DNA of 64,000 bases, taken from Glandiceps talaboti (lineage: Eukaryota > Hemichordata > Enteropneusta > Spengelidae). The DNA lies in assembly GCF_964340395.1 (NCBI RefSeq), contig NC_135569.1, positions 16,320,519-16,384,518 of the forward strand. Reading direction: 5' to 3'. Below the pieces are notes generated by a model that ran no database searches, had not been told where the DNA came from, and saw only the letters and a program-made list of their open reading frames with translations. Each line of letters starts with the position of its first letter. Within the stretch, counting starts at the first letter, position 1. Positions 22,800 to 48,912 of this stretch are shown piece by piece. A program made the position numbers and the translations under genes.

Positions 22800-25030
22800 A
22801 AATTTTAAATATTATTTTACTATAACACTTATTATCTAACTAATTAACTGACTACCAACGACCCTATGGCAGTATGGTCTACAAGGTTGAAGATGAAGGT
22901 CTAGATGAAGATAAGGTTCACTGACGGTCTGATTCTATTGGATAAGGTTCACTGACGACATAGAGGTTATAGGTTATATTGCTATACTAGATATGACGGT
23001 GTTATAATAGTGAACCTCTGTTACACAACAACTCTGTATATCTTGTCAAGGTTATAGCCTCAAGTGAAAATGCTGTTCGGAAAGACTAGCATAACAATTG
23101 AGATTGATAGAGTTCGTGACTTCTCGGTCACACAGAAACGCATATGGATCAATGTAAAGACAGCACGTAGACAATCTATTTACTGAAGATCATGGTTTGT
23201 GTGATCTTGTATTGGGAATGATCTAAATTTAGAGGAAGTTAAGAAAACTGAAGATTGTAGATTTAGCATTGCTTGCGTTCTTTGAAAGCTAACTGGAACT
23301 TATTTTGAACCGACTATATGTATGGATGATACATTAATGGGGACATTGGTTATATCAGTCACCAATAAACGGCTGCAATCTTCGAGTGCCACGGCGAAAA
23401 AGCTTAAATGGATTCAAGTATTTTTTCATGAGAAATTCTGATTGTATTCTAATGCATAACATATCTTTATCAAGGCACTGGGCAATGCAGGGCGTGTCAC
23501 GTTATTAGAAAGTGGCATTGTATTCTAACTTTGAGTTGACTTTTACATATCAACATCATAATCTGCTTTGAATACGAACAAAAACTTAAGAATAATTGAA
23601 AAAGTAGCCATTAAAAAAGATGAAAAAAAAGGATATTATGTGATATAGTGGAAGGAACAATAGTTAGCCCCACTTTGACAGCTACATAGATATGTCTCAG
23701 TTGGTGACAAAACTACCCTTTCATCGTAATTAAAGTGCTCCTTTCTCAAGTGAAAGTAAGTCATTGACAGATACGTCTATTCAATTATTCTAGCGAAATG
23801 TTAGTGTCGATGTATGTCTTCTATTTCATTATTGCCTTCTGGCAATGTTAGAAAAGTTGGTTACATAGCAAGGATGTCCAAGATATTTTTTTGCTACCTA
23901 TAATAAATTACGGTTTATATGTTATATCTTAAGACAACGTTTGAGCTTATTCAATTGCAATTAATGATATGTAAGTGCACAAATGCATTACCATAGAAAC
24001 AGACCATTTGTGAATAAATCGAATGCCGGATTAATTACAGAATACCTTTCAAAGTGTTCTTATAGATTGCATACATATATAACCCCAGGCGTCTGGTTTG
24101 ATTAGGCATAGTATGTATGGGAAGACGTTCAAAGCATAAACCTGCTGTTTAGGAGAAACATATCAGTAAATGTTATATATATTTCTCATTAAAACTTACG
24201 GAGAAGTGTGGCTTCAAGCTATGTCATAATAAACTCGAATTTAGATTAAAACAAAGATTCTGGTGTAAATACTTATTCCATATTTCTTAATATGTTACAA
24301 AATAGTACTCTACTAAAACCTGATGACGTAGGTTATAATATTGTGGTAGTATCTAGAGTGAGGATAAATAACACTTTTGTTGTTGTTGTCAATTTTTATG
24401 ATATTGACAAAAAACCGGATTTTCACAAAGTTTGGCTATTAAGACACTGACGGATGCACTAAGTGAAGACATGAAGAGCGCACACTTCAATTAAGCGACA
24501 TGTATATGTAGTCGTAGTAGTACGCATGCGTCAATATTGGGGAAATGTGATTGGCTGATTGTGAAATCAGTTTGCGTAGTCGTGGTTAAGAGTTAAGGTA
24601 CTGGCTCTGTTATCACAAATTTCAGAACTCTATTGTATTCTGTAGTGACGACTGAATGGTAAGTTCTATACAATTTATTTTATATTTATTTATTTTTCTT
24701 GTATCTAAGAGTTGTGAATTAATGTTAATGCCTGTGGTTAGTATTCGTGTTCAGGGCAATTATGTTATCAGTACTAAGCCAGGAATTGCACGAGCGTAAA
24801 ATTCCACTTAAACCTTTTTGTGGAATTTTGGTTTGTTTGTTTTTTTTCGTTTTTATTTTTTGCTCCTTTGTTTGTTTGCATATAACTATCAAGTATTTAG
24901 ATCTGTTGATGACATAAAGACCAATGAGAGTCCAACGTCCCAATCATTGACATGTCGTCTTAGATGAGAAACAGATTTTGGTTGAAATTTCACACACGAT
25001 TTCACGATTGAAAGTAGTAATATATATTAA
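22800..25030. other. Intergenic DNA, no gene seen
   Basis: Contains a short direct repeat of GGATAAGGTTCACTGACG (about 22909 and 22941). No exon, RNA gene or transposon end was recognised. Confidence 0.45.
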
Positions 25031-25034
25031 TATG

Positions 25035-25560
25035 TTGATTGCTTTACAAGGCCTCTGGCCCATATACAACGTAAGAAATGTACAGCAAAATCAAAGTCAA
25101 AGTCAGATATCTTTAGTTCAAATGAATACTAGTATTACATTATTTCACTTGTAAGCGTCTCTCTTTGTTTAAATGCACTATATACAAATTTACATACTGA
25201 TGTCTGAAGTTCAGGTTCGTTTGTTCTCATCAGTCTTATGAATTTGTTTCGGCTATGAATTCTGTTAGGATGTATTTTTTCCTCTTATCGTCGTAGAAGG
25301 AAAATACTAAAAGAACGTAATATTCATCGTCTGTATCACCACTGTCACAAATTTTACAAAGTCTATTCAACGGATCAATGTTATATATAATAATCTTCTT
25401 TTTAATAATATAGTGTCAATTTATTATCTGTAACAGTGTTTCGATATAATCAACGAGTTATCAACAAAATATTTCAATTTACCCATAGCCGATTTTGACT
25501 TACTTTGAAATTCATTTTGCCCTAATTTGTATTGACTTTACTAAAGAGCTTACTATAAAT
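25035..25560 (-). mobile_element. Decayed LINE 3' end (CR1/L2-like)
   Basis: Read on the - strand, the sequence around 25280-25375 encodes RLCKICDSGDTDDEYYVLL, then a Phe/Tyr-rich stretch and DDKRKKYIL. This matches the C-terminal pattern of many CR1/L2-type LINE polymerases (Cys-x2-Cys, an acidic spacer, E-Y/H-x-L-L, Y-x-D-x-R). The second metal-binding half is lost and stops follow. The segment ends near 25040 with GGGCCAGAGGCC and TTGTAAAGCAATCAAC, a typical hairpin-plus-tail 3' end. The left limit of similarity is uncertain. Dead copy. Confidence 0.6.
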
Positions 25561-28047
25561 TAAGATTGTCCAACCAGAATGTTATAGTGTTATATATTGC
25601 TGTGAAATAGACATCAGTTAAAATTTAACGGTGGTATATGAGACAAAGTAATAAACTTGATGTATAACAATTCAACACTAAAAGTACCTTTATTGAGACA
25701 TATACATGGATATTATACGGATAATGTATTTTCATTAAATACTTAAGTAAAAATATGCATTTAGTAGTTTGTTAAAGTTACTTTTTCGTTTTATTGTTTA
25801 TTTTATTGTCGTTCCTAGATAAGATACGATCTTATAAATTTGTATCTAACGTAAGAAGGCAACCAAATATTTATCTATGAATCGGAGTCAATATTGTCTA
25901 TCCTGGTTCTTATGACTTGTTTTCCTAAAATGATAGCAAGATAAGTATTAAATGGCCAATAATGCTTAAATTTAGCTTTGGTGTCCAAACAGTTTAAACA
26001 GTTATATCGTTTACGTCAGATTCGGTAAATGTTACTCAGGTCTTGACTATGTTTTCATCCAAAACACTATGGATCAAATCCATTTGTTGAAAAATGTCAA
26101 ACAATTAGACTGTATTCAATCGTTTGACTGATTTGATTTTCCTAATTCGTTTATGTTGCATAGAACATTTTACTGCAGTCATTAACTGGCTGAATGCATA
26201 TGGTATTTCTCTTAAGCTACTGATTCTCTGTTTGAACTATTTTGTGTCATACAGGAATTAAACTAATCACTACCGGCAAAAGTCTTGATTTAAACTACTA
26301 CGTGATTAACAGTAGAAACTAACGGAGTGACATTATTGTACGGTGTCTCTATACGACTGTGTTAATATTAAAATACTGTATATTCATATCCTCTGAAGTA
26401 TAGACAAACATTCATGGGGTTTTTTTTCAAATACATTCTTTGATATCATCTTAATTTTAAAAAATCATCCTAGTTATGTTTATATTCGCACACTGCTAGA
26501 AATCCTAACTTTTGTGTAAGTATTTGTCAAGTCACTCGAGTTTCAAATCAAGGTGTGCCGAAGGTAAAATTTATAACTCAGTAAATGTTATGCGGACTCT
26601 GAGTACGTGAATATGAAAAGTAGATGTTATCATTATTATTTCCATTTGCATCATTGTCGGTAATAGGAGTACTGATATATAGATGGATGTTTTGGAAAAT
26701 GATGATTGTAAACGGAAGGGAAGGAAAATGAGAGTGAAAGAGACTGGTGAAAGGATTCATATAACGCAACCAAATGTCAACTCTAACTATCTTTGTCATT
26801 CTAGCATCAGTCGTTAAATGGCTTGATACACATTTCCTCTCCGTTCGAATACTTACCTTGTATTTTATACTAGTATTTTATACTAGGAAATTATACATTT
26901 ATTATACTACAATAGAGACCAACAGAGGCAAAATCATACAGCTATTGATACTTGTCCGACAATAACCCGTCAGTTTTTAATTCGTCCACAATATAAGCAG
27001 ACTACGGTGTATAATATGCGACGTGTGTGCTTGAAAAGTGTCCAGAATTCTGTTGTCACCTTAACTTACAGAACACAGTGTCCGTTGTCAACAAAAGGGA
27101 AATTGATGTGTTCCCCGTGATCTACTGGAAATATGAACCGTTCATTTGACTTGTTTGCATGAATGAATCGGTGTAACAAGCTTTGCTCAAAGTCTTCACC
27201 TACGTGACTTTTGTTACAATTACTTATCGTATTAATAAACTGCAGCAGTTTGTTTTATCGGAGACAAATTGGCACATAATGTTAATCAGTGTGGTGTTTT
27301 GACAATGTATTCAAACTGGTAAAAGTTGTGTTTGTGGTCTTACAAAGTAATATGGGATTGAAAGTCACCTAACGTCTCTAGATAGAGAGTTTCGATTTTA
27401 ATTCAATTGGGGAAGGACTTATACATCGTATGTGACGGACTTTGCTACCTCGTTTAGCAATTACATGTAAGACTAATGCAACAATTTGAAGACAGGAATA
27501 ACAACTTGAAGACACGAATGCGTTAGCTGTCTAAACACTTGGGATTATGTCGATGTTTTGCATGTACTAAAGTTGCCGCCAATGTTTACACACCCTAGAC
27601 ACATAACAAGCTTACTAATCAATGGATTTGGGGGTTCATGAAATTGAGGTAAGCTGTAACTCTAGTAGCCAGTGTGCACGTGGACAGAAGCCTCGAAGCT
27701 ATATTCTAAGATTATGACAAATTACACAGACAACATACACGTGACAACGCTCTCACGTGTGTATCATTTTACAATGACCCAAATTTAATGTTAAGGTTAT
27801 CATAAACTGCTGAGCAACTTACTTGGTAAACTGTCTACTAAATAACTTCATCTGAATACAATAAGTTGATATAGCAATGATTTTTATGAAGCTTACTTTT
27901 TATATTGCCAATAATAACTGTATAACTGAAAGTATAATCTTTCCAAATTTCAGCCCCTCTTTCTGGTATTGTAGGTCATAATAGTTAGGTCATCAGTAAT
28001 GTCTACTGTGATATCTTAAACTAATTTACCATGTCTATGATAATTAT
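25561..28047. other. Intergenic DNA, nothing recognised
   Basis: No supported gene, RNA or ordered repeat. The short frames near 26578-26965 have no features of coding sequence. Confidence 0.45.
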
Positions 28048-28106
28048 AGGTTGGGTTGGGTTGGGTTGGTTGGTTGGTTGGTTGGTTGGTTGGTTGGTTG
28101 GTTGGT

Positions 28107-28137
<31 letters not shown>

Positions 28138-28141
28138 TTAC
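28048..28141. repeat. GGTT / GTTA tetranucleotide array
   Basis: GGGTT units pass into a GGTT array and then GTTA units, a graded simple repeat. Confidence 0.95.
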
Positions 28142-31100
28142 CAAAGTAACTGTAGCTATGAATGCATAGAATATTCCTGTAATTCACTTTTATAATGCAT
28201 TCTCCATTATAGTAATTATTTGAACTACTTACTGCTACAAAACCCTGACAAAGGCTGTGACACAGTAGTAACAACCTCACACAAAGTATATCAACTTATA
28301 CAAGTGAAATATTGGTATCCTAAGGGTGGCTTGTCAAGTGTTTTTTAAACTACTAGTAGTAGTATATAAACTGATAGAATCGGAATCGGAATAAACTAAG
28401 TGTAGTAGTATATAAACTGATGGACTCGGTGCATAGCCAATTAGCAATACATGGGGACTTTCAGACCTCAAAAAGCCACGACTTTCAAAAAGTCATGTCT
28501 TGTCTTGAGTGTGTCACTGTTGTATATAGACAGTACATGGGGACTTTCAAAAAGTTATGTTTTCAGTGTATTGTATATTATGAACGCCCGTTAGTGCCAT
28601 CTACAAAAGCAATTTTTTTAAAAATATCTCTTGCGCTCAAGATAATAAGTCGTGAGCTCGAGATATTATGTCGTCTAAAGTAAAAATAACTAAAGGTTTT
28701 CTGGACAATTGAAATGAGTCACGAATTACAAGGTTTTGTCTTAAAATAGACAATAACGATATGTAGGCTGATTGAAGTAAACGCCATTATTGATATATTC
28801 TGTACATCTTTTTAATGACCCCTTTCCTACAGGTTATTCATTAAAGCTAAAAGCTATATCAACTAGCTGTGTAGAAGCGAGACAAGACTGTGAGGATGTC
28901 GGCAGATTCAAGTGAAACACCATTACTGGTGTATTCTTTGCAGCTTTTTAAATAACCATTTCCTTGTTGAAGGGGTCAATGTAGCAAAATACTCACATTT
29001 AGTTATTTCCCCCGAGATGGTAAGAAACACCAAAGACGTTCGACTTATTGACGTTTCAAGAAAAGATATGAGAATTTAAAAAGGGGTCAGGCAATTGTTC
29101 ATCTTAATATTGTACATTTATACTTGTTGTAAGTCCCGTAGGGTATGCTGTGACACCGACAATTCAGTAATAAATGTGCATGTCCAATAAGCTCTATTTT
29201 ACACCATAAACAAGATATAAAGTGAATGCCTTAAGGACAAATCACGAGCTTTTAGATTAGTTTCTACACTCCATACACATATTTCAAATTCTGAGCTACC
29301 ATACGTGGTATATCCCAATTGGTTATTTTCATTAATTATGCAAATGACTCTTTAAAATATAATTTAAATTATACGACTGTTTAGTCTGTGAAGAGTATAC
29401 GGGGATATTCTATGCAAAAATTACCCTGTACTTTTGAAACGTTACTGTCTTTATTCCGTTCATGTAAACAACTTCCAAGGTTTCTTTCTACGTAATGTCA
29501 TGCTCATTTGTACAATTTCATGTTTTTATACCCCCCCCCCCCATTCAACTATGGGTCGTGATGGCGAAGCTGTGTAGCTCTTAGCAAAGCTAATATACAG
29601 CAATAAAAAACCCAGTGCATATGTAAACGTATGGATTTTTACTGATAAGAAGTCAATAGCCTACATCTGTAATGTTTGTGCCTCATCAAGCATGTCCACC
29701 ACTGTACTTCGGAAATGTACGCATGTAAAAGGCTTTACTGTCGACAATCAGGCGTCATACCGATAACATACACATATACAAGGTCTAAATTCATCTCTAA
29801 TAGGTTTACCAGGTTCCCTCATGTGCGCATACTTTACTTACAAAGTTGATTTTGGAACACTTAATGACTGCAAATAACTTCGACTCCTTGTTTTACCATG
29901 CAAATTAGATTTGATACTAGAGTCACTGCATAGTGCCTGGAAATGTTCAAGCTGACAGTATCATTGAAATAGTTTTAGATGTCACATCTGGTCATATTAG
30001 CGTATTTACATCTAGGATGCTTGTGTTTGTATGTGAGTGTAGACTAGTGTGGGTTTACTTCATTACATTAATTCTCTTTCCCTGAATTGTCTAAATCTGT
30101 TAAAGGAAATAATATTCATAGTCAATATTAATTCAAGGAGTTGCAAATTACAAAGTACCAATTGTCAATAAATGGTTTATTTGACTGTAGGGACACTAGT
30201 TTTAAAAACAAATGAAGTGTGAAACCTGTGTAGGTGAGAACCTAGTCTAACAAGTCAACTATTCATCGATATCAAATGACAACAACGTTATCTTACTCCC
30301 AATGAGGTTGAATTAAAACCATGTAATTCTCCATATAATTTTACTATATACTTATTCTTACTGTAATCATTTGGCACGGATGACGATTGCCTTATTACGG
30401 TTCTATCATTATGTCATTGGTTCTGCTGTATTCGAAATATGTTGTCACAACGCTTATATCGACTCGTAGTGACAAGGGTCCCTTAGGTCACTCATATTTT
30501 CAATGAATGAACGAAGAAAAAAATGGAGAATAATTCTAAATGTATTTTCATTACGTTACAGTCAGCATTGTATATCGTCACAGCATAGACGCTCTTTCCA
30601 ACCTCTATACTTACAGTAATATATGGAAAATGATGTGTACGGATAGATGTATTCAATATAGCAGTTACTTTGAAATCCGATTTAGCTGATGAGCTCAGCT
30701 GTTCGTTTTCTGACTTTGAGTTTAAATTTATTCAAAACTTGTTATTTTCTCGTGAAAATCGAATGTTGGATCGAAAACTGACAACATAATCTTTCTAAGC
30801 TATAAAGACATATATAATAGGATGTAAGAAATTGGAAACAAAATATGATCTCTTCTCAAAGCAACCCACTACATACTGATTTGAAATTGACTGTGTGGTT
30901 TGAAGCAATTTTCAATTTCGGCCAAGTTAGAGGGGGGGGGAGTAAGGGGATCTGAGACCTAAGTATAAGAATTTAGCTTTTTATCCTACATTGAACTATT
31001 AGTCTCGTCCCTTATAGGAATCCCGACTGATTGTAACAAAATGACAACCAACACTAATTTAAAACATGTTAATATGATATTATTTGATTACTCCAGTAAT

Positions 31101-31194
31101 GCATCTTTCTTATACACCCAGAATTAGAAGTGCAAGTGTTACATTTTAATTCTTTTAATGGTGTGGGATAAATAACGATAACTCACTCAAAGAA
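28142..31194. other. Intergenic DNA with small local duplications
   Basis: GTAGTATATAAACTGAT occurs twice (about 28360 and 28406) and ACATGGGGACTTTCA twice (about 28450 and 28535), showing small local duplications. A poly-C tract lies at 29531-29542 and a G tract near 30931. No gene was recognised. Confidence 0.45.
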
Positions 31195-31370
31195 AATGTA
31201 GCAAATATAGAATAATGTTGTCGAGTCACACAAAGAAATGTAGCAATGTTAGTAAGATATTTGACAAGCCAGACGATAAAATGTAGCAATGTTAGTGAAA
31301 TTTTTGTTGAACCAGGTGATAAAATGTAGCAATGTTAGTTACATATTTGTGGAGTCAGATGAACATATGT
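31195..31370. repeat. 43-bp tandem repeat, 4 diverged copies
   Basis: Units begin AATGTAGCAATGTTAGT and continue through an ATATTTG block and a CCAGACGATAA or CAGGTGATAA end. The first copy is the most diverged. Confidence 0.8.
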
Positions 31371-32604
31371 TTTACTTTAATTGGCATTTATTGTGAGATA
31401 TCACTTTGGGTAAAATTGTTGGCGAAAAGCTGATAATACTTGAAGATTTCAAACTTCAAAGCTGGCACATTTTCATTTTGGCGCCAGACTTTGTAACAAC
31501 TCATCAACACGTGGTATGAATGTAAGAAGTGTAGTCTTTACCATACGCTGAAGAACCTTAATTTCGATAATAACAAAATAGATAAGTCGACGAAAAGATA
31601 CTGTACAGTTTCATTGAATAGTGATTGAGGGAACGAATTGCTCAATTAGGATAGGGTTAAGATAAAGTATTCTAGTTGAATATAAATTATTAGTAATTAC
31701 TGCCCACATGTTTGGCCACGTCGGCTTTTTTGATAAAATGAGACGTTTTGCCTACAGTCATATGATATGTAAATCCGGATTGGATATCGATTTAATTACA
31801 AATCTATATGAACAAATTAAATGGAGTGGGTGGTTACGAATTTGTTAACGAGTTTCTTTTTCTCTTTGCAAATAATTAATTCTATTTTATAAAATTTGGG
31901 TCTTTAAATACTTATTTAACGTTCACATTATAAAGAAATAGTTGAAGAGATAATTTATCCAGTATTTGTCATTAAGGTGTGACGATCGTGATAGCATAGC
32001 TAACTATAGATCTAGAAGGGATACACACTTGAGCAATAATAAACAGGCTTATCTTATCAAAGATTTTCGTGTTACTGTATTATGCCAAATCAAGGAAATG
32101 TCTCCTCGAGTTATCATCTTTGCACTCGATATTAACTAAGATTTGAAGGTTTAGCTTTAACTGATACCGCCTAATGAGATATTCATTAGATCATATTAGA
32201 TATTCATTCCATCAGGCCACTCGTTCGTCTGTCTATCTTCAGCATACTTTCCAGCCATACATAACTCGCAATCGATCGTTTTCAAACATGCTACAAATTT
32301 AAAGGTGAAACATTGTATCATGGGTAACTACCCACACCTTTCTACGACGTATACTACTGGTATCTTTTCATTCTCAGCAAAATCCATAACAGCGTATAAT
32401 CAAAGTAAGTCCCTTTAAACTTGGTACATACCTGGTCTACTTGGGTTCTAATCTTAGTAACATTAAGTATCTGAAAAGCAATAAAACTTGCTAAGTAAAT
32501 TCATGCAGTGTCAGTTACAGTTAGTGTTAATTCAATTGTACCACCTAATGGTCTGTTATAGGCGTCTTGTCAGTACATATTACAACCAACAGAATAAGAT
32601 AAAT
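31371..32604. other. Intergenic DNA, nothing recognised
   Basis: No coding, RNA or repeat signal that I can support. Confidence 0.45.
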
Positions 32605-32891
32605 GGGTTTAACTTCGTATTGCACCGAAAAGCTTTCGCCAGGTATCCACCATGGCTTCGTCAGTGTTTTTCTGAAATCACGGCTCATGCGTGACTTAAG
32701 ACAAATGCCCCAAATTCTCGGAATTTGGTAACGTCCCCCATCACGGTTCATGAATAGTTTTAAAGTTCGAATATGAATCGCTTCCTTAATCCTTCGCATG
32801 TTTCATCCTCGCCACTACCCCGCACTTGTTGTGATACACTGGTACACAGACCTGAATTCGGTAAATTGCAGTACAATACGAAGTTAAATCC
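32605..32891. mobile_element. Probable MITE with about 22-bp inverted ends
   Basis: GGTTTAACTTCGTATTGCAC at 32606-32625 is matched by its near-complement GTACAATACGAAGTTAAATC at 32871-32890. The 287-bp interval has no coding sequence of note. Flanking duplications are not clear, so the superfamily is unassigned. A related TTAACTTCGTAGTGCACC appears alone near 16098. Confidence 0.55.
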
Positions 32892-33335
32892 AGTAACTCA
32901 GACTAAACATTTCCACATATGAACTTCCATCAAACCACCAGAATACCCAGAATACGTGTCTGTATATGTTTTTATTCTTGTCTGGTAATTATTACGTCAT
33001 TTGTTTTATTGCTCATTTCTAGTGTCACGTCATATTTGTTCTTTTTTCCAAGAAAATCGTGAAACCAAAATATCTTCTATTTATTTGCATGTTTAACAAT
33101 ATATCGTAGTCGTGTCAAGTGTTTTGATTGTTTCGCCCAATATAAAATTTACACATGGTATGATCAAAGGCAAGACAGCTGTATTTTACGTTATCTATTG
33201 CAAATAACGATGGGAGCTATAAACCTGGTTAACATCCCAGATCTGATGAGGCTTGTATTCACAAAGGTGTAATAAAGTAATGAATAATACAAGAACGTAG
33301 GTCGAATCATTATTATAGTTGCCGACTACATGCTT

Positions 33336-33590
33336 TGTATGGACAGCTACCATTGGCTCACTGGGAGACTGTATTCAAATACTGGATTACACAACGCATG
33401 TATGGACATCTACCATTGGCTCACTGGGAGACTGTATTCAAATACTGGATTACACAACGCATGTATGGACAGCTACCATTGGCTCACTGGGAGACTGTTC
33501 AAATACTGGACTACACAACGCATGTATGGACCGCTACCATTGGCTCACTGGGAGACTATTCAAATACTGGACTACACAACGCATGTATGG
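33336..33590. repeat. 61-63-bp minisatellite, 4 copies
   Basis: Four copies of a unit that starts TGTATGGACAGCTACCATTG, continues GCTCACTGGGAGACTG, and ends TACACAACGCA. The first two copies are 63 bp and the last two 61 bp, so frames shift between them. The resulting open frames are not genes. Confidence 0.9.
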
Positions 33591-33744
33591 ATGAGACTAC
33601 AATCATTTTACACGAGTAGAAATGGATTTACTGTACAACTGAGACATTGAACAAACAGGAAATTCATTGTTGCAGTAAATCAATTAGACGTTTACCTTTA
33701 TCTCATATGTGCAGGGTGATATGCAACAAAAGGAAAAGCAAGCA

Positions 33745-33945
33745 AAATATCCGTGCAGGAAAATAGAATGTCTTGGGGGGAAATATGCGTTGTTCGGTAC
33801 GGCTCAGACAAGTGTAGTGGTCTGAGGGTCCTATCAAACTGACCTTCTTACGATACTATACTTACAGTGTAAATTAACCAATTGCAGACAAGGACCTCAA
33901 TGGTAAGAGGCAAGTAGTTTAACTCCATAACCACGTCCCTATTTC
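33745..33945 (-). mobile_element. Decayed copy of the tRNA-derived SINE
   Basis: In the same orientation as the full element at 63370-63645. Shared blocks, in order on the + strand, are GTGCAGGAAAA, ATGCGTTGTTC, TCAAACTGA, CTTCTTAC, GTAAATTAA, then CAATGGTAAGAGGCAAGTAG and TTTAAC from the tRNA-like head. Internal promoter box B is destroyed. It lies directly upstream of the membrane-protein gene. Confidence 0.65.
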
Positions 33946-34015
33946 ATAAACCCCTGTATTCTGCCATAATTTCAGCAAACGTTCTTATTCCTTTCTTCTT
34001 CATTTTGTTTTACAG

Positions 34016-46709
<12,694 letters not shown>

Positions 46710-47335
46710 CCATGCAGACAAGGAAATGACAATGAATCTTTGATAGCAATTTCTGCATGACATTATTTTTATAAATATCCTATGGTTTACTTTCGTACTG
46801 TTGCAATATTTAGTATATTCCGTAGAGAGTGGTCCCCACGCTACCAGCTATAATGTCCAACATAATAAGGTGATGATGAATTAATGTACCCATTCCTAAA
46901 ACTGATTAGATAACACCATTACTATATCTAATCGATATATTATCCAATTATAACTGTCATTGTCAAACAACAGTGGCAGACTAACTATCGGCAAGTAGTC
47001 AAAGACACTATTAAACTACGACTATTATTGCGATTCCGACTGCGAACAGGAAATTGAGAATACAGAGCCCTCGCTCAAATCGGGTGTATCATCACCTCAC
47101 AGTACCATTTCTTAAGAGCTTTGTTCCTTGTATTCTGTAGAAGTGTAATCAGGGATGTTTTTCTATTTGTTCAGACATCGAGGAAAGCAGCAGTGCTCTA
47201 AGATTAACTGAGTAACATATACCGTGTATACCCCCAAGGTACACACAAACAGGAAGTAGAGCGCCACTATGGCCAATTTTGGGAAAGGCCTATTATCAAG
47301 ACGCTTGTGGAATTACGTGTACACTCACAGTAGAG
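46710..47335 (+). other. Downstream of the membrane-protein stop, probable 3'UTR start
   Basis: No second gene is seen. The 3'UTR must begin here, but the first clean AATAAA on the + strand that I noticed is near 47717, beyond a LINE relic, so the transcript end is uncertain. Confidence 0.35.
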
Positions 47336-47339
47336 TGGG

Positions 47340-47530
47340 TTCTCTGATAGAAGGTTTTGACACTGTATTAGAATAATCCGCCCCAAAGAACAGCACCACT
47401 ATAGTGAAATATCCGTTTCCCATATTCAGTTTTAACTGTAAGGGTGTACATGTTATCTTTACTAGCCTGTCTTGTGTTACATTGAGTCTTGGGTCTTGTT
47501 TTTGTTCTCTGACCACTGTACAATATTCTA
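47340..47530 (-). mobile_element. Relic of a LINE polymerase C-terminus (CR1/L2/jockey-like)
   Basis: One - strand frame reads CNTRQASKDNMY, then KTEYGKRIFHYSGAVLW before a stop. That is the C-terminal signature of many CR1/L2/jockey-group LINEs: N-T-R, a spacer, G-K-x-x-F-x-Y-x-G-A-x-x-W-N. The usual N-x-L-P after the Trp is lost. Upstream similarity fades quickly, so this is a short dead fragment. Confidence 0.6.
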
Positions 47531-48095
47531 TAGTGGTCTGAGCTTTCATCAATGACCATCACATATTTTGAAGTCGGTCTCACACGTTTAATACAATGAC
47601 TCTTGCACAGACATGAAAACAATCTAAAAGGTGCAAGAAGCGACATGTCGACAGCTGGGCGAAAGTTTTGTTAGAACTCCTGGTTTACTAAATTAATTAG
47701 AAGACGATGTTTTTGAAATAAAAAATAGAAAATACCAAAGAACATTCATAATTTGTTACCACTTTTCGATATTCTCATTGTGAAATTTAAGAGGAAAAAT
47801 CATGATCAAACTAAAACAGGTCTGAATATGCAAAAAATATTGTTCAACGGGCAACCAACATTTTGGGTAGGTCGATTTTATTCACAGTGGACAGCATGTC
47901 TGACAATGAAAGATATCCTGACAGTAAGACATGTGAGTCTACAGTAGTACATATTGTTCAGGCATTTTGATTGGTATTCTATTGGTTAAGATCTTCCTTG
48001 CCACTATACGTGTATCTACAGTTAGTGCACAATTTGTGAAATTTATTTTGAAAACCCTATTTTTTTCAGACGTAAAAGTTCACATGTATTACTTA

Positions 48096-48275
48096 GGCCC
48101 CCTACTTTTTCACTGCCGATCCTGAACATTTTCACTGCCGACCCTAAACTTTTTTTACGTATTCGATAAAATCACGAAAATTGTGAAATCTCGCGAGAAA
48201 TAGTGGAAGTTGAAACTGAAATCACCTTTAAAAGACTATATAAAACTGTTCTTCCAATGTACGTTGGCTGCTTCA
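48096..48275 (+). mobile_element. Partial Harbinger-like MITE (family A, copy 3)
   Basis: Preceded by TTA at 48093-48095 and starting GGCCCCCTACTTTTTC. Shares CACTGCCGACCCTAAA, CGAAAATTGTGAA, CTCGCGAGAAATA and AAAACTGTTCTTCCAAT with the copies at 10751 and 60427. A local duplication repeats TTTTCACTGCCGA. The right third of the element is missing. Confidence 0.7.
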
Positions 48276-48912
48276 TGAGGATCACTCAAAACATTGAAGT
48301 AGCGTTAATTGATATGGGTATGTCAGACCCTTTCAACTGTTTATTTTCTTTCGGTCTTACGTTTATATTACCATTGGTTTATGATGTGCCACCCGAGATC
48401 TTTGCAAGATACATATAAATAATGGCAATGAATCTCACAGCACCAAACCATATTGCAACGTTACTAGAGGAACATTTAACCCAGGCAAACGGGTTGTGTA
48501 GACAATGCACAAAACATTGCAAGAAACATGGTGAATTTATTTCATTGAATGGCTTGGAAAGCTACCAGTAATTGGTACTAAAACACTTACTTCAACCTCT
48601 AGTTCAAAACCACTATCTAACCGGGGGAGTGGGGGGTGGAGGAGGGTGCTTTGAAAGTTACAATACCGGTTTTTTAATGACAGACTGTGCATTTTGCTGA
48701 ATTATGTATATTGGTTTATGTGACACGATCTTTGACTTGCCCTGTGAATATTTTCTAAATTAAGTTATTGACACATCATTTACCATGTATTTATACTTAT
48801 TGACACATCATTTACCATGTAATTATATTTATTGACAAAATGATTTACATTTAGTAATAAAGATTTACATCTCTAAAGTTTACGGACTCCGTTCTCAATA
48901 ATTTATATACTA

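Noticed and set aside
32488-32694. 68-codon + strand frame
   Set aside because: It crosses into the inverted-repeat element at 32605 and has no features of a protein.
47325-47552. ZP-domain-like exon on the - strand
   Set aside because: One frame looked loosely like a zona pellucida strand, but the adjacent frame matches the C-terminal signature of CR1/L2-type LINEs much better.
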